Source: Bremerella sp. P1 | GTDB lineage: Bacteria; Planctomycetota; Planctomycetia; Pirellulales; Pirellulaceae | DNA length: 64,000 nucleotides | Direction of reading: 5' to 3' | Assembly: GCF_028748185.1 (NCBI RefSeq) | Contig: NZ_CP118164.1 | Location: 3,435,814 to 3,499,813 of the forward strand | In this document: positions 54,651 to 63,390 of the stretch, in pieces | Layout of the letters: every line of letters begins with the position of its first letter | Numbering within the stretch: position 1 is the first letter of the stretch | Made by a program: the position numbers and the translations under genes | Notes under the pieces: model-generated | What the model was told of the DNA's origin: nothing | The model's input: only the letters and a program-made list of their open reading frames with translations | The model's database searches: none

Positions 54651-56381
54651 CTACAGCCAAAAGCAAATCACGGCCAAACCCAGCAAAAGGGTGGCAACGC
54701 TGTCGCGAACGCTCCACTTATCGCTCGATGCATTCCAGCGCACATGCGAGATGACCGCCCCAGTTGGGCAGGCATACCGGCAGAAGCCCATCGGGACGAA
54801 CGCAGAAAAAATGAGCCCTCCGATAGCGATCGAAAGCGAAGCCCAGCCGGAAATGGTGGGCACGTACGCATCAAAGGGTTCCAATGCCGCCAGGTTGCCA
54901 TCGATGATCGAGAACGCGATGAGGATACAAACGGCCAGCAGCACCGCAGGCACTGCCGATAGGACCAGGCGAAGCTTCTTGGGCACCTTCCAGTTCCACT
55001 TCGAGAACCGCAAGATCATCATCTGGGCGGCACCATGAGGGCAAAGATGGTTGCAATAGACCTGCTTCTTGCTGAAGAGGGGAACGGCAAATGCTGCAAT
55101 TGCCACAGCCACCAGGCCGATGCACTTCTGCCACGGAACCGAGTGGCTGGCCCAGCCGACAAAGAGTGCCATGGAAAGAATGTCGCCCGCGAAGAAGCCG
55201 AGATAGGCAATCACGATAAACCCAAAGCCAAACTGCACCCACTTCTTGCCGCGCAGATCGGTGAACGCAATGGCCAGCGCCGCGACAATCACCAGCAGCG
55301 TGGCCGCATCACGCCAGGTGAACGAGATCGGCGTCGCGGCTAGTTGTGGTTTTTGCTCGGCCTGTATCTCGCGCTGATAGGCCGCGGCCGCGATACCAAC
55401 CGCTTGCGTGGCCGACTGACTGGTCATGGTCGCCCCGGAAACACCTTCGATCTCGGCCTGCTTCATATCAAGCTTGGCCAACTGATCGAGATCGTAGCCG
55501 GCCAGGTACTCGGGAAAGGACCAGTCTTCGCGAACGTAACGTACGTAAGGATCGTTGTCGTAACTTTCCCGCAGGGCGACCGCTTTCAGCTTTCCTTCGG
55601 TATCCAGGACTACCAGCACGTCGGACGGTCCTTGGTAGCCAATGTGCTGATCGGCCTGGGGACTTGTGCGCCAGACGGTACCGATGATTGTTCCATTGTC
55701 GTTGAGGACCTCGAGCCAGCCGCGGGGCGACTGTTTCGCGACCAGCTGTTTCGCCTTAGGCAGGATCTCGGCAACTTCTTCGAACGCGATCTCTTTGGGA
55801 AAGCGGTAGTTGGGGGGATCGCTGCCTAGCGTTTTAGTGACCGACTCGATGATCGCCAGGCTGGTCAGGGTGGCACCTGACACGGCGTCGAGCTTCGTCT
55901 GGCCGCCGAGGTCTTCGGGAGACTTATCGACAAACTGCTTTAAGAACCAGGTTGCTTTTTCAACGGCCGCGAGATGTTCTGGCGTGTCTTTGCTGGAAAG
56001 GATTTCGATGCCGCGGATCGTATTGTTGGCATCGACGACCACCAGTGAATTGGTGGGGCCTGAGAAGCCAATGATGTTGTTGGCTGTGGGCAAAGTGGTG
56101 ACCGCCCAGCCGATTCGCTTGCCATCGGAGTTTTGGATGTAGGCTCCTTCCCGATCGGCAGCAGCCGTTAGGGAGGCCGCTTCGGGGAGGAAGCCTTGGA
56201 CTTTGCCAAGCGATATTTCGACAGGATCGAGCGCTGCCAGGCTTTCGCTTTGGCTATGAAGACGTACCAACAGCGCGATCGCCGCGATCAGTGCGAACCG
56301 ATACCCATGCAGAAGGAAACGCAGGCCGAGGGACCTGCGTTTCTTGGGTGGAACGTTGGCTGCTGGAGTTTCTTCCGCCAT
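54651..56381 (-). CDS. NosR-like membrane protein with two covalent-FMN domains and Fe-S core
   Basis: A 576-residue membrane protein. One N-terminal transmembrane helix is followed by two FMN-binding domains, each with a flavinylation motif for ApbE: SGATLT (168-173) and SGATMT (315-320). A multi-pass C-terminal part (about 355-576) carries CNHLCPHGA (443-451) and CRYACPTGA near 546-554, the CxxxCP pairs of NosR/NapH-type electron carriers. The two soluble CxxCxxC ferredoxin clusters found in some relatives are absent. This build moves electrons across the membrane to exported partners. It starts 10 bases after the exported FAD oxidoreductase gene; no apbE is present in this window. Confidence 0.85.
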   Translation of the reverse strand: MAEETPAANVPPKKRRSLGLRFLLHGYRFALIAAIALLVRLHSQSESLAALDPVEISLGKVQGFLPEAASLTAAADREGAYIQNSDGKRIGWAVTTLPTANNIIGFSGPTNSLVVVDANNTIRGIEILSSKDTPEHLAAVEKATWFLKQFVDKSPEDLGGQTKLDAVSGATLTSLAIIESVTKTLGSDPPNYRFPKEIAFEEVAEILPKAKQLVAKQSPRGWLEVLNDNGTIIGTVWRTSPQADQHIGYQGPSDVLVVLDTEGKLKAVALRESYDNDPYVRYVREDWSFPEYLAGYDLDQLAKLDMKQAEIEGVSGATMTSQSATQAVGIAAAAYQREIQAEQKPQLAATPISFTWRDAATLLVIVAALAIAFTDLRGKKWVQFGFGFIVIAYLGFFAGDILSMALFVGWASHSVPWQKCIGLVAVAIAAFAVPLFSKKQVYCNHLCPHGAAQMMILRFSKWNWKVPKKLRLVLSAVPAVLLAVCILIAFSIIDGNLAALEPFDAYVPTISGWASLSIAIGGLIFSAFVPMGFCRYACPTGAVISHVRWNASSDKWSVRDSVATLLLGLAVICFWL

Positions 56382-56391
56382 TTAAATTGCG

Positions 56392-58662
56392 TTAGTTACC
56401 AGCGACAGGAATCAACTGGATCGCATCGGCATGGATATTTCCATCGCCGCGTGATTCGACTTCCACGTACGACTCTTTGCCTGGCTCGAGCGTAAAGATA
56501 CCCAGCGAGTAAAAGCCCCCGTCGATCGGCGGTTGTTCTTTCATGTTGATGACCGTCGTGTCACGCGAGCCACCGGCAGCTACGGTGACATTGGCATTGG
56601 CACTTCGATTTTCGTGCGGCTGGTACGCGTAACGAACGTCGTATTTGCCGGCCTTCTCGATCTTGATCGGGAAACGAACCTTGGCGCCTTTCTCTCCGGA
56701 ATAGAGGTAACCGTGATTCACGTAGCCCTTCAGGCCGGTGCCTTCGGTCCACTTGCCGGTCTTCTCGGCTTGACGATCGTCAATGACAATGCCGGCCATC
56801 TTCGTTGGGTTCAGTCCCGATGGAGGACCATACGGTGACGATGGCAGCAGCGTGGCTGGCATTTCGATTTCGGCATCGACGGTGGCACGACGTGCCTGGC
56901 CTGGCAGGTTGAGCAGTTGGTCCATTTCGTCCCAATGTTCTTCGTAGACCTGACGCGGCGAGCAATCATACAGCTTGCAGAGAGAAGCGGCCTTGCCGAC
57001 CACTTCGCCCATCATGCCGCAGGTCTTCATCACGCGCACGGTACCCAACGCTTCGTGGGTCACGCTGATGCAGCGACCGGCCATGAACAGGTTCGGGACG
57101 TTCTTCGAGTAGAAGCAGCGGTAAGGAACCGGATAGCCATACGAGCGGTCGACTCGACGATCGTGTACGGCGATCGAGATGAACGGGTTGTCGGGAAACT
57201 TGTCCGCGAATTCCTTCTTGGGGTAGTGCAGGTCGATCGACCAAGTGCTCGGCACGCAGCCATCTTTGAAGTCTCGCTTGGCCACGATGTCGTCCTCGGT
57301 CAGGATCACGTCGCCAATCAGCCGACGCGACTCACGAGGACCGCCAACGTAGGCCAGCCAGGTCAGTTCGGCATTCTTGTGCTTCGAGGCCCCGTCTCGG
57401 TTCTTCATCGCATTGAAGGCACCATACACGGCACGCAGATTCCAGTCGCGGATCGACTCGGCACCTTGGATCGGGTCTTTGTCGAAACCACTTTCCCAGA
57501 ACCACTGACCATGATGATCACGTGGATAAGGGAAGTCTTTCATGGTCAGGTCCAAAGCCCAAGGCGTTTCCGGGAAGGTCGTTTCCTGGTCGGCTTCATC
57601 CCAACGCCACATGTTGCTCATACCCATGCGGCCCTTGTCGGTTTGGTCGTACAGGGCACCTGCCAAGGCGCCGATGGTGCCGTGACCGGTGGCATCGCAG
57701 AACAGGTTGCCTTCGAACTTGCGAACCTGGCTGGAACGGGTATCGAATGCCGTGATCGACGCGATCTTGCCATCCTTCATTTCCAGATCGTTGGCGTGGT
57801 GATTCAGGAACAGGTCGATGTTCTCTTCGGCACGAACGATCTCTTCCTTCTTTTCGTCCCCGAATTCCTCGTAGGTGCCTGGCGACTTCTTCGCTTTGTC
57901 GGCGAACTCTTCGACGATCTCGCCAATTCGTGGGTACTTACCACGACGGATGTTACCCATCGCCCAAACGCGAACTTCGCTACTGCCGTTGCCCCCTAGC
58001 ACTGGGCGGTTTTGAATCAACGCGACCTTGCAGCCCATGCGCGCGGCACTGATTGCGGCACCCATGCCGGAGTAGCCACCGCCGATCACAACCAGGTCAT
58101 AGGGACCTTCCGTCTTGATGTCTTCGGTGATGCCCAGCAGGTCCTTACGCCACTTGGCCAGTTGGCTCTTGCTGGAAGGTGGTGTGGTGTTCACGTCGGT
58201 CGTGAAATAGATCGCGTCGCAGCGACCGTCGAAGCCGGTCAGATCCTGGATGCTGAGGGTGACGTCCTTCTTGTCGATGTCGACCAGGCCGCCATCATGC
58301 CAGAACCACTCGGCGCTCTCGGTGCCAAAGGTTTCTTCGAGTGGCTTACCATCGATCGCGACTTGAAACTTGCCGGGGGCCCCTGGGGCATTCCACTGGC
58401 CCACCCAGTCTTTGGTGCGAACAAAGACGCGGTAGCGGCCGGTTTCTGGGAAGGTGACTTCCGTCTTGGCGGCGTCGACTGGCTTACCCAGGCCATGGGC
58501 CAACAAGTAAGGCGATCCCATTTCGTTGATGAACTGTGTGTCGAGTTTCCAGCCACCGTGGTCGGTAAAGCTTTCGGCTTCGACAAGCAAGTCAGCAGCC
58601 AATAAAGAGGAAGACAAGAAACAGAACAGGACCGTCAATGCGGCCGAGAAAATGCTTTTCAT
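56392..58662 (-). CDS. Sec-exported FAD-dependent oxidoreductase with accessory beta domains
   Basis: A 756-residue exported flavoprotein. A Sec-type signal (about 1-23, no twin-Arg) is followed by a carbohydrate-binding-like beta domain (about 24-160), then a FAD-dependent oxidoreductase domain with VVIGGGYSGMGAAISAARMG (191-210), SVLGGNGSSEVRV-like FAD contact (seen as VLGGNGSSEVRV) and CDATGHGTIGALAG. The last 110 residues form a golvesin-like module (HGYLYSGEKGAKVRFPI). The domain order is common in planctomycetes, where such proteins are thought to oxidise sugars or secondary alcohols. It is adjacent (10 bases) to the flavinylated membrane protein. A separate promoter lies upstream, near a GTGTA/TACAC repeat at 58734-58749. 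Confidence 0.87.
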   Translation of the reverse strand: MKSIFSAALTVLFCFLSSSLLAADLLVEAESFTDHGGWKLDTQFINEMGSPYLLAHGLGKPVDAAKTEVTFPETGRYRVFVRTKDWVGQWNAPGAPGKFQVAIDGKPLEETFGTESAEWFWHDGGLVDIDKKDVTLSIQDLTGFDGRCDAIYFTTDVNTTPPSSKSQLAKWRKDLLGITEDIKTEGPYDLVVIGGGYSGMGAAISAARMGCKVALIQNRPVLGGNGSSEVRVWAMGNIRRGKYPRIGEIVEEFADKAKKSPGTYEEFGDEKKEEIVRAEENIDLFLNHHANDLEMKDGKIASITAFDTRSSQVRKFEGNLFCDATGHGTIGALAGALYDQTDKGRMGMSNMWRWDEADQETTFPETPWALDLTMKDFPYPRDHHGQWFWESGFDKDPIQGAESIRDWNLRAVYGAFNAMKNRDGASKHKNAELTWLAYVGGPRESRRLIGDVILTEDDIVAKRDFKDGCVPSTWSIDLHYPKKEFADKFPDNPFISIAVHDRRVDRSYGYPVPYRCFYSKNVPNLFMAGRCISVTHEALGTVRVMKTCGMMGEVVGKAASLCKLYDCSPRQVYEEHWDEMDQLLNLPGQARRATVDAEIEMPATLLPSSPYGPPSGLNPTKMAGIVIDDRQAEKTGKWTEGTGLKGYVNHGYLYSGEKGAKVRFPIKIEKAGKYDVRYAYQPHENRSANANVTVAAGGSRDTTVINMKEQPPIDGGFYSLGIFTLEPGKESYVEVESRGDGNIHADAIQLIPVAGN

Positions 58663-58825
58663 GCGAGGATCTGTATCGGATTAGGAAGGTGGCAGGATTG
58701 GTGTCCGTAGAATCAGAATCTACAGTCTCATTAGTGTAACATACTACACCCGTGCCCACATAATTAGGAATAAAAATGACGCGTTTTGGTACGCTGGGAA
58801 TGCGACTTTTGGGGAATCATCCACG

Positions 58826-58861
58826 AAAATGGGCCTGCGAAGAGTAATTCTGCGCAGGCCC
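58826..58861 (-). terminator. Rho-independent terminator after the small lipoprotein gene
   Basis: On the minus strand: GGGCCTGCG, a 13-base loop, CGCAGGCCC followed by ATTTTCG. A 9-bp perfect stem with a short T-run, 34 bases past the stop codon. Confidence 0.75.
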
Positions 58862-58894
58862 GCTCGTTCGTTGGCAATTTTCGTTGGTCTGTGA

Positions 58895-59290
58895 CTACTT
58901 GGACGTTACCGCGAAGTCGAACTCGTTGGCTTGTCCCTGGGTCACATTCGCTTTCAGAGTGCTCTTGTTGTTGTACTTCGCCGGGATGTAATTCACTTCG
59001 CCTGCGTCCATACCGGGCGTACCTCCCGATGCTGTTCGAAAGGCAGAAATCTCAACGCGTCGTTCGCCGGGTTCGACTTCTCCTGAGAATTTCCCCGCGA
59101 CGATATCCAACGCGTCCACGGAACCTTTGGATACGGTTTTGAAGTAGATCACCCCTTTATCGAGCGGCTTGCCGTCGAGGCTAACACTTCCGCTGACAGG
59201 TAGTCGCTGAGGCTCGTTGCTTTGAGCCGTACAACCCAACGAGAGCAAGAGGCCAACCAGGAGAAAACAAAGTGAAAATCGAGTAACCAT
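58895..59290 (-). CDS. Small lipoprotein with transthyretin/carboxypeptidase-regulatory-like fold
   Basis: A 131-residue lipoprotein: signal peptide with lipobox LSLGC at about 18-22, then a beta-rich domain with VSGSVSLDGKPLDKGVIYFK, typical of the small planctomycete lipoproteins that accompany DUF1559 genes. The start at ATG 59290 replaces a longer frame to 59341. It lies downstream of the DUF1559 gene with 135 bases between, in which a perfect hairpin sits. Function unknown; probably a cell-surface component. Confidence 0.8.
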   Translation of the reverse strand: MVTRFSLCFLLVGLLLSLGCTAQSNEPQRLPVSGSVSLDGKPLDKGVIYFKTVSKGSVDALDIVAGKFSGEVEPGERRVEISAFRTASGGTPGMDAGEVNYIPAKYNNKSTLKANVTQGQANEFDFAVTSK

Positions 59291-59354
59291 GTATATAGGA
59301 TTCCTAGCAAGATAATGAGAGCTTATTTCGGGAAAGGGCAAGTTCGGCGCGCAA

Positions 59355-59380
59355 GGCGACTAGCTACTGGGCTAGTCGCC
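59355..59380 (-). promoter_or_regulatory. Intercistronic hairpin between DUF1559 and lipoprotein genes
   Basis: A perfect 10-bp stem, GGCGACTAGC/GCTAGTCGCC, with a 6-base loop. No T-run follows on the minus strand, so it is more likely an mRNA-processing or stability element than a terminator, setting the ratio of the two products. Confidence 0.45.
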
Positions 59381-59425
59381 AGGAAAACGCTGAATAAGAG
59401 TCAGCATCGCGCCGATGGCGAAGGC

Positions 59426-60439
59426 TTAGTATTCGCCGACGACTTGACCGTCGTCACGCGTAGCGAGACGTCCCAAGGTTTCGAGCTGAATGGTCTCGGC
59501 GATGAATCGCACTGAGCCATCCCCCAAGAGAACATTCACGCCGCCAGGATGGGTCGAGTTGAGAGGAATGTTCGCACCACCATCGTTGCCAACACCCGTG
59601 GTGTCCTCGTCGTCGGTCCAACCTGTAGTGCGGTTGATGGTGTAACGAACCGTTGTGATGTTGAACGGGCGATTGTCGCCGTTGTAGGTCATATTTGGTG
59701 GCGAGTCTGAGCTCTTGCAGCCAATGGTCCAACTCCATGGCTGGCTGGCACGCCAGTCCTGCTTGTTGTTGGAGGTATCGGTGAGCCAGTTGCCATGTTC
59801 GCTGGCGGCCATGGTATTGCTGGTACCGTCGGTTAAGTCAGAGAACTTGATCTTACTGCTGGCGAAAAACATTCCGCCGGCGCTGTGCATACCGCCACGG
59901 GCGTTGTGCGTGATTCGACTTTCGGTGTAGCCAGGAATGATCCCGTCTACCGCACCGCTAATGCCCACGTAGGTGACCGAGGCGGAGTTGCCGCTGTTAG
60001 ATCGAGAAAATCCAGGGAGAGGAGAAGATGGACAGCGGTACTTGTCCATTTCAATTCCCTTGACCACGGCATTGTTGTTGGAGTTGAACACGCCAGACGA
60101 CCCATAGAATTGCCATTGGTCGTAAATGGTGTTTTCTTCAACGAACGGCAAAATGTAGACGAGCCACGAACTTCCCCAGGTTGTATTGTTTGCCGTGGCG
60201 GTTCCAAACGGAGGCTGGTCCTGGGCACCGCCTGGTGGAAAGCGAAGGTACGTATCGTGGTGATTGTGCAGCGCCAACCCAAGTTGCTTCAGGTGATTGG
60301 TGCACTGCATGCGTCGTGCGGCTTCACGAGCCTGTTGCACAGCAGGAAGCAAAAGGGCGATCAAAACACCGATAATGGCAATAACAACCAGAAGTTCGAC
60401 CAGTGTAAATCCACCGCGTCGATACACAAAAGTGCGCAT
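59426..60439 (-). CDS. DUF1559 prepilin-like protein
   Basis: A 337-residue protein with the prepilin N-terminus GGFTLVELLVVIAIIGVLIA directly followed by LLLPAVQQAREAARR and CTNHLKQLGLALHNH, the standard opening of planctomycete DUF1559 proteins. The globular part has conserved YRCPSSP and the C-terminal GGVNVLLGDGSVRFIAE. Cleavage before Phe and N-methylation by a prepilin peptidase are expected. These families are hugely expanded in planctomycetes; their role in surface structures is unproven. AGAGGG precedes ATG 60439. Confidence 0.95.
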   Translation of the reverse strand: MRTFVYRRGGFTLVELLVVIAIIGVLIALLLPAVQQAREAARRMQCTNHLKQLGLALHNHHDTYLRFPPGGAQDQPPFGTATANNTTWGSSWLVYILPFVEENTIYDQWQFYGSSGVFNSNNNAVVKGIEMDKYRCPSSPLPGFSRSNSGNSASVTYVGISGAVDGIIPGYTESRITHNARGGMHSAGGMFFASSKIKFSDLTDGTSNTMAASEHGNWLTDTSNNKQDWRASQPWSWTIGCKSSDSPPNMTYNGDNRPFNITTVRYTINRTTGWTDDEDTTGVGNDGGANIPLNSTHPGGVNVLLGDGSVRFIAETIQLETLGRLATRDDGQVVGEY

Positions 60440-60850
60440 ACAAACCCTCTAACAAATAGGAATTAGGAAGAAAAACGTGGGGAGTGGTTGTTACGAAGCG
60501 AGCGAAATTGAGACGTGATAGACAGGCGTCGAAGGATATAGGAGGGAGTTCCGGAGCCGTTGGAAGCGGCGGATGTCCGAATCCGCAGGGATAGTATTCC
60601 AGAGGGGCCTTTAGTCCATCAGACGTATTGATGTTAAACCCCGGTTGGTGACAGGGAAGCCGAGGAAAGTGGGAAAATAAATAGATTTCGCAAAAAAGGA
60701 TCTGCGTTGCACGGTGGTGTTGAAAGGGAAGTACTGACAGGCGATTGAGCCACATCTCAGGGCGCAAAATCGTATGCGAAGAAATTTCTTCTGGATCGCC
60801 CTTGCCTGCTTAATGGTTTACATGTAAAGTAAAAGCAGACGGAGAAAAAA
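60440..60850. other. Divergent regulatory region of the DUF1559 and MarR genes
   Basis: 411 bases between the leftward DUF1559 gene and the rightward MarR gene. The right end holds a perfect 12-bp palindrome (60817-60828). The rest forms a long leader for the DUF1559 gene with no feature I can name. A minus-strand frame across it (60324-60767) overlaps DUF1559 in another frame and is rejected. Confidence 0.5.
60817..60828. promoter_or_regulatory. Palindromic operator before marR
   Basis: TTTACATGTAAA, a perfect 12-bp palindrome 22 bases before the marR start codon. A sequence matching 10 of 12 positions recurs before the SDR gene. A promoter-like TTGCCT-17-TAAAGT (60802-60830) overlaps it. 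Binding by the MarR product is inferred. Confidence 0.6.
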
Positions 60851-61333
60851 ATGACCCCACTTGGACTCAAAGACGAACTCAAGAAGCGCGATCCCTTCGA
60901 ATCGAAGGAACAGGAAGCCATCCTCAATATATTGAGGACCAGTGACCTGTTTCATAATCGTCTGGGGCGTTTGCTACGTGAGTATGGTCTGACCGGATCG
61001 CAGTACAACGTGCTGCGGATTCTGCGTGGGGAAGGAAAACCGTTGCCTTCGTTGGAGATCGCAGGCCGACTGATTCAGGTCGTTCCTGCGATCACCGGAC
61101 TTATCGATCGATTAGAGAAGCAGGACCTGGTGAGCCGCGTCCGGTGTGAGAAAGATCGTCGCGTCGTGTACGTGGACATTACGGACAAGGCTCTCGCTAT
61201 CCTGTCTAAGATCGACGAGCCCCTGATGGATATGCACAAGCGGTTGATCGGCCATCTTAGCCAGAAAGAGCTGCAGCAGTTGATTGGCTTGTTAGAAAAA
61301 TCACGCGAAGCTGTAACCCGCGAGCAAGAGTAG
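60851..61333 (+). CDS. MarR-family transcriptional regulator
   Basis: A 160-residue winged-helix repressor. The DNA-binding part has LTGSQYNVLRILRGEGKPLP (about 49-68), LEIAGRLIQVVPAITGLIDR (about 72-91) and the wing with VRCEKDRRVVYVDIT. The ends form the dimer helices. Members usually respond to phenolics, quinones or peroxides; no redox Cys pair is evident here. Its gene is followed by an SDR, pirin and DoxX operon, and the operator-like palindrome occurs before both, so it probably represses itself and them. Confidence 0.92.
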   Translation: MTPLGLKDELKKRDPFESKEQEAILNILRTSDLFHNRLGRLLREYGLTGSQYNVLRILRGEGKPLPSLEIAGRLIQVVPAITGLIDRLEKQDLVSRVRCEKDRRVVYVDITDKALAILSKIDEPLMDMHKRLIGHLSQKELQQLIGLLEKSREAVTREQE

Positions 61334-61357
61334 GCATCTGTTTTTTTAGTGCATTAG

Positions 61358-61369
61358 TTGACATATAAA
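61358..61369. promoter_or_regulatory. Second MarR-type operator overlapping a -35 box
   Basis: TTGACATATAAA differs from the palindrome at 60817 at two of 12 positions. Its first six bases are a consensus -35 box (TTGACA), so binding here would block the promoter of the SDR gene 38 bases downstream. The role is inferred. Confidence 0.55.
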
Positions 61370-61406
61370 TAATTCACCTGGCGTTATTTCTCAGGGAGTT
61401 GGTGAA

Positions 61407-62162
61407 ATGAGTTTTCAAGACAAGGTCGTACTGATTACTGGCGGGACTTCAGGGATTGGTGAGGCCAGTGCCATGCTGTTCGCGCGGCAAGGGGCCAAAG
61501 TAGTCGTCGCCGGGCGGCGCGATCAGTTGGGCAGCGCGGTCGTCGATCGAATCAAGTCTGCCGGAGGGGAAGCCGTTTTCGTGAAGGCCGATGTGACCAG
61601 CGAAGACGAAGTGAAAGCCTTGGTCACGCAAACCGTTGAAAAGTACGGACGCATCGACATTGCGTTCAACAACGCTGGCGTCGAGACAACCGGCATGGTG
61701 ACCGACTTCACCGTCGACGACTACCGCAAGGTGTTCGACATCAACGTGCTGGGTGTGTTTCTCAGCATGAAGTACGAGATCGAGCAGATGCTCAAGCAAG
61801 GGGGCGGCGTGATCGTCAACACGTCCAGTATCGTAGGGCACATCGCAATGCCAGGAGCGAGCATCTACATCGCCTCGAAACATGCGGTCGAAGGTGCCAC
61901 CAAGACGGCTGCTCTGGAATATGCCCAGCAAGGAATTCGCATCAACGCGGTAGCTCCCGGGGCGACGGCCACCGACATGATCGATCGCTTCGCCGGCAAA
62001 GAAGGTGCTGAGAGCCGCAAGGCCCTAGCGGAACAGCATCCGATGAATCGTTTGGCAACGTCTGAGGAGATTGCCCAGGCGGTGGCTTACCTTGCCTCGG
62101 ATGCGGCCACGTTTACCAACGGTGTCAGCCTGCCGGTCGATGGCGGCTACCTCGCCAAGTAA
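61407..62162 (+). CDS. Short-chain dehydrogenase/reductase
   Basis: A 251-residue classical SDR. The cofactor motif TGGTSGIG is at 11-18, FNNAG at 87-91, Asn112, and the catalytic Ser141, Tyr154 and Lys158 (YIASK). AGRRDQ after the second strand suggests NADP preference through the Arg pair. GGGAG precedes ATG 61407. It heads the operon with pirin (12 bases later) and DoxX (50 bases later). Substrate unknown, probably a quinone- or aldehyde-type compound given the neighbours. Confidence 0.93.
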   Translation: MSFQDKVVLITGGTSGIGEASAMLFARQGAKVVVAGRRDQLGSAVVDRIKSAGGEAVFVKADVTSEDEVKALVTQTVEKYGRIDIAFNNAGVETTGMVTDFTVDDYRKVFDINVLGVFLSMKYEIEQMLKQGGGVIVNTSSIVGHIAMPGASIYIASKHAVEGATKTAALEYAQQGIRINAVAPGATATDMIDRFAGKEGAESRKALAEQHPMNRLATSEEIAQAVAYLASDAATFTNGVSLPVDGGYLAK

Positions 62163-62174
62163 AGGAACCCAGTC

Positions 62175-62873
62175 ATGATCAATGTCCGAAAAGCGAACGA
62201 TCGCGGTCATGCAAATCACGGTTGGCTCGATACGTACCACACGTTTTCCTTCGCAGGGTACGTTGATCGCGATCATGTGCAATTCCGTTCCCTGCGTGTG
62301 ATGAACGAAGATCGCGTGGCCCCGGGCCAAGGCTTCGGTACCCATCCGCACAACGACATGGAAATTGTCACCTATGTGCTGGAAGGTGCCTTAGAGCACA
62401 AGGACTCGATGGGCAACGGCGAGGTCCTGCGTCCTGGCGAATTCCAACGCATGACCGCCGGGACCGGGATCACCCATAGCGAGTTCAATCCGTCCGCGGA
62501 CGAGCCGGTCCACCTTTATCAGATCTGGCTTTTCCCCGATCGGAAAGGCCATACGCCTAGCTACGAACAGAAGCGATTTCCCGACGAGCAACTCAGCAAT
62601 CGGCTCCGGGTTGTCGCTTCACCGGACGCGGAAGATGGTTCGCTCATGATTCATCAGGACGCGAAGGTCTTCCTCAGCAAGCTCGACGCCGGCGCGGTTG
62701 TCGAGCATCCCCTGGACGAGTCACGGCATGCGTGGCTGCAGGTATTACGCGGCAAGGTAACGCTCAACGGGCAGTCACTTGCCACCAGCGATGGTGCCGC
62801 CGTGAGTGAAGAACGAATGTTGAAAATCGAAGCCGATGAGGATGCCGAGATCATGCTTTTCGATCTCGCCTGA
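62175..62873 (+). CDS. Pirin-family bicupin
   Basis: A 232-residue bicupin. The metal ligands are visible: His57 and His59 in GTHPHNDME, His101 and Glu103 in GITHSEFNP. Bacterial pirins are iron or nickel enzymes, some with quercetin 2,3-dioxygenase activity, or act as redox sensors. The second half, starting near DGSLMIHQDAKVFLSKL, is the usual pirin C-terminal cupin. It is 12 bases downstream of the SDR gene, so co-transcribed. Confidence 0.95.
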   Translation: MINVRKANDRGHANHGWLDTYHTFSFAGYVDRDHVQFRSLRVMNEDRVAPGQGFGTHPHNDMEIVTYVLEGALEHKDSMGNGEVLRPGEFQRMTAGTGITHSEFNPSADEPVHLYQIWLFPDRKGHTPSYEQKRFPDEQLSNRLRVVASPDAEDGSLMIHQDAKVFLSKLDAGAVVEHPLDESRHAWLQVLRGKVTLNGQSLATSDGAAVSEERMLKIEADEDAEIMLFDLA

Positions 62874-62923
62874 TTCGACGGCAAGTTCCATTCCTAAGAG
62901 AAATCAAGAGGAAAGTCAGCAGT

Positions 62924-63355
62924 ATGAATCCGATAGTTCAAGGTCTACTCACGGTGGTCGGGCGGTTGTTTATCGTCACCATCTTTTTGATGAGTGCGGT
63001 TGGCAACAAGATCCCGCAGTTCAGTGGCGTGGCTCAGTACATGGCCTCGGAAGGCGTGCCGGCTCCTCAGGTCATGCTGGCCGGAGCGATTGTGTTTCTG
63101 ATTGTGGGCGGGCTGTCGATCCTGCTTGGGTTTTATGCTCGGGTTGGGGCTGTCTTGCTGTTTACGTTTCTGGTCTTAGCAACCTACTTCTTTCATGATT
63201 TTTGGACCATGGAAGGGGATGTCGTCCAGGGGCAGATGATCCACTTCATGAAGAATCTCTCGATGATGGGCACCATGCTATTCATCATGGCGGTCGGCTC
63301 GGGGCCGTGGAGCTTGGATCATAAGCTGGCGAAAGAGGAAGTTGCCGCCCAGTAA
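62924..63355 (+). CDS. DoxX-family membrane protein
   Basis: A 143-residue protein with four hydrophobic segments. FLMSAVGNKIPQFSGVAQYM near the N-terminus and HFMKNLSMMGTMLFIMAVG near the C-terminus are typical of DoxX-type proteins, which are linked to oxidative or thiol stress in several bacteria. AGAGGAAAG precedes ATG 62924. It is the last gene of the operon and is followed by a terminator. Confidence 0.9.
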   Translation: MNPIVQGLLTVVGRLFIVTIFLMSAVGNKIPQFSGVAQYMASEGVPAPQVMLAGAIVFLIVGGLSILLGFYARVGAVLLFTFLVLATYFFHDFWTMEGDVVQGQMIHFMKNLSMMGTMLFIMAVGSGPWSLDHKLAKEEVAAQ

Positions 63356-63390
63356 CTCCCCCACGTCCCAGTGGCGGTAAGTCCTCTTGC

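Noticed and set aside
58734-58749. GTGTA/TACAC inverted repeat upstream of the exported FAD oxidoreductase
   Set aside because: Only five-base arms; too short to call an operator on its own.
60324-60767. Minus-strand frame upstream of DUF1559
   Set aside because: Overlaps the prepilin start in another frame and lacks domain or ribosome-binding site.
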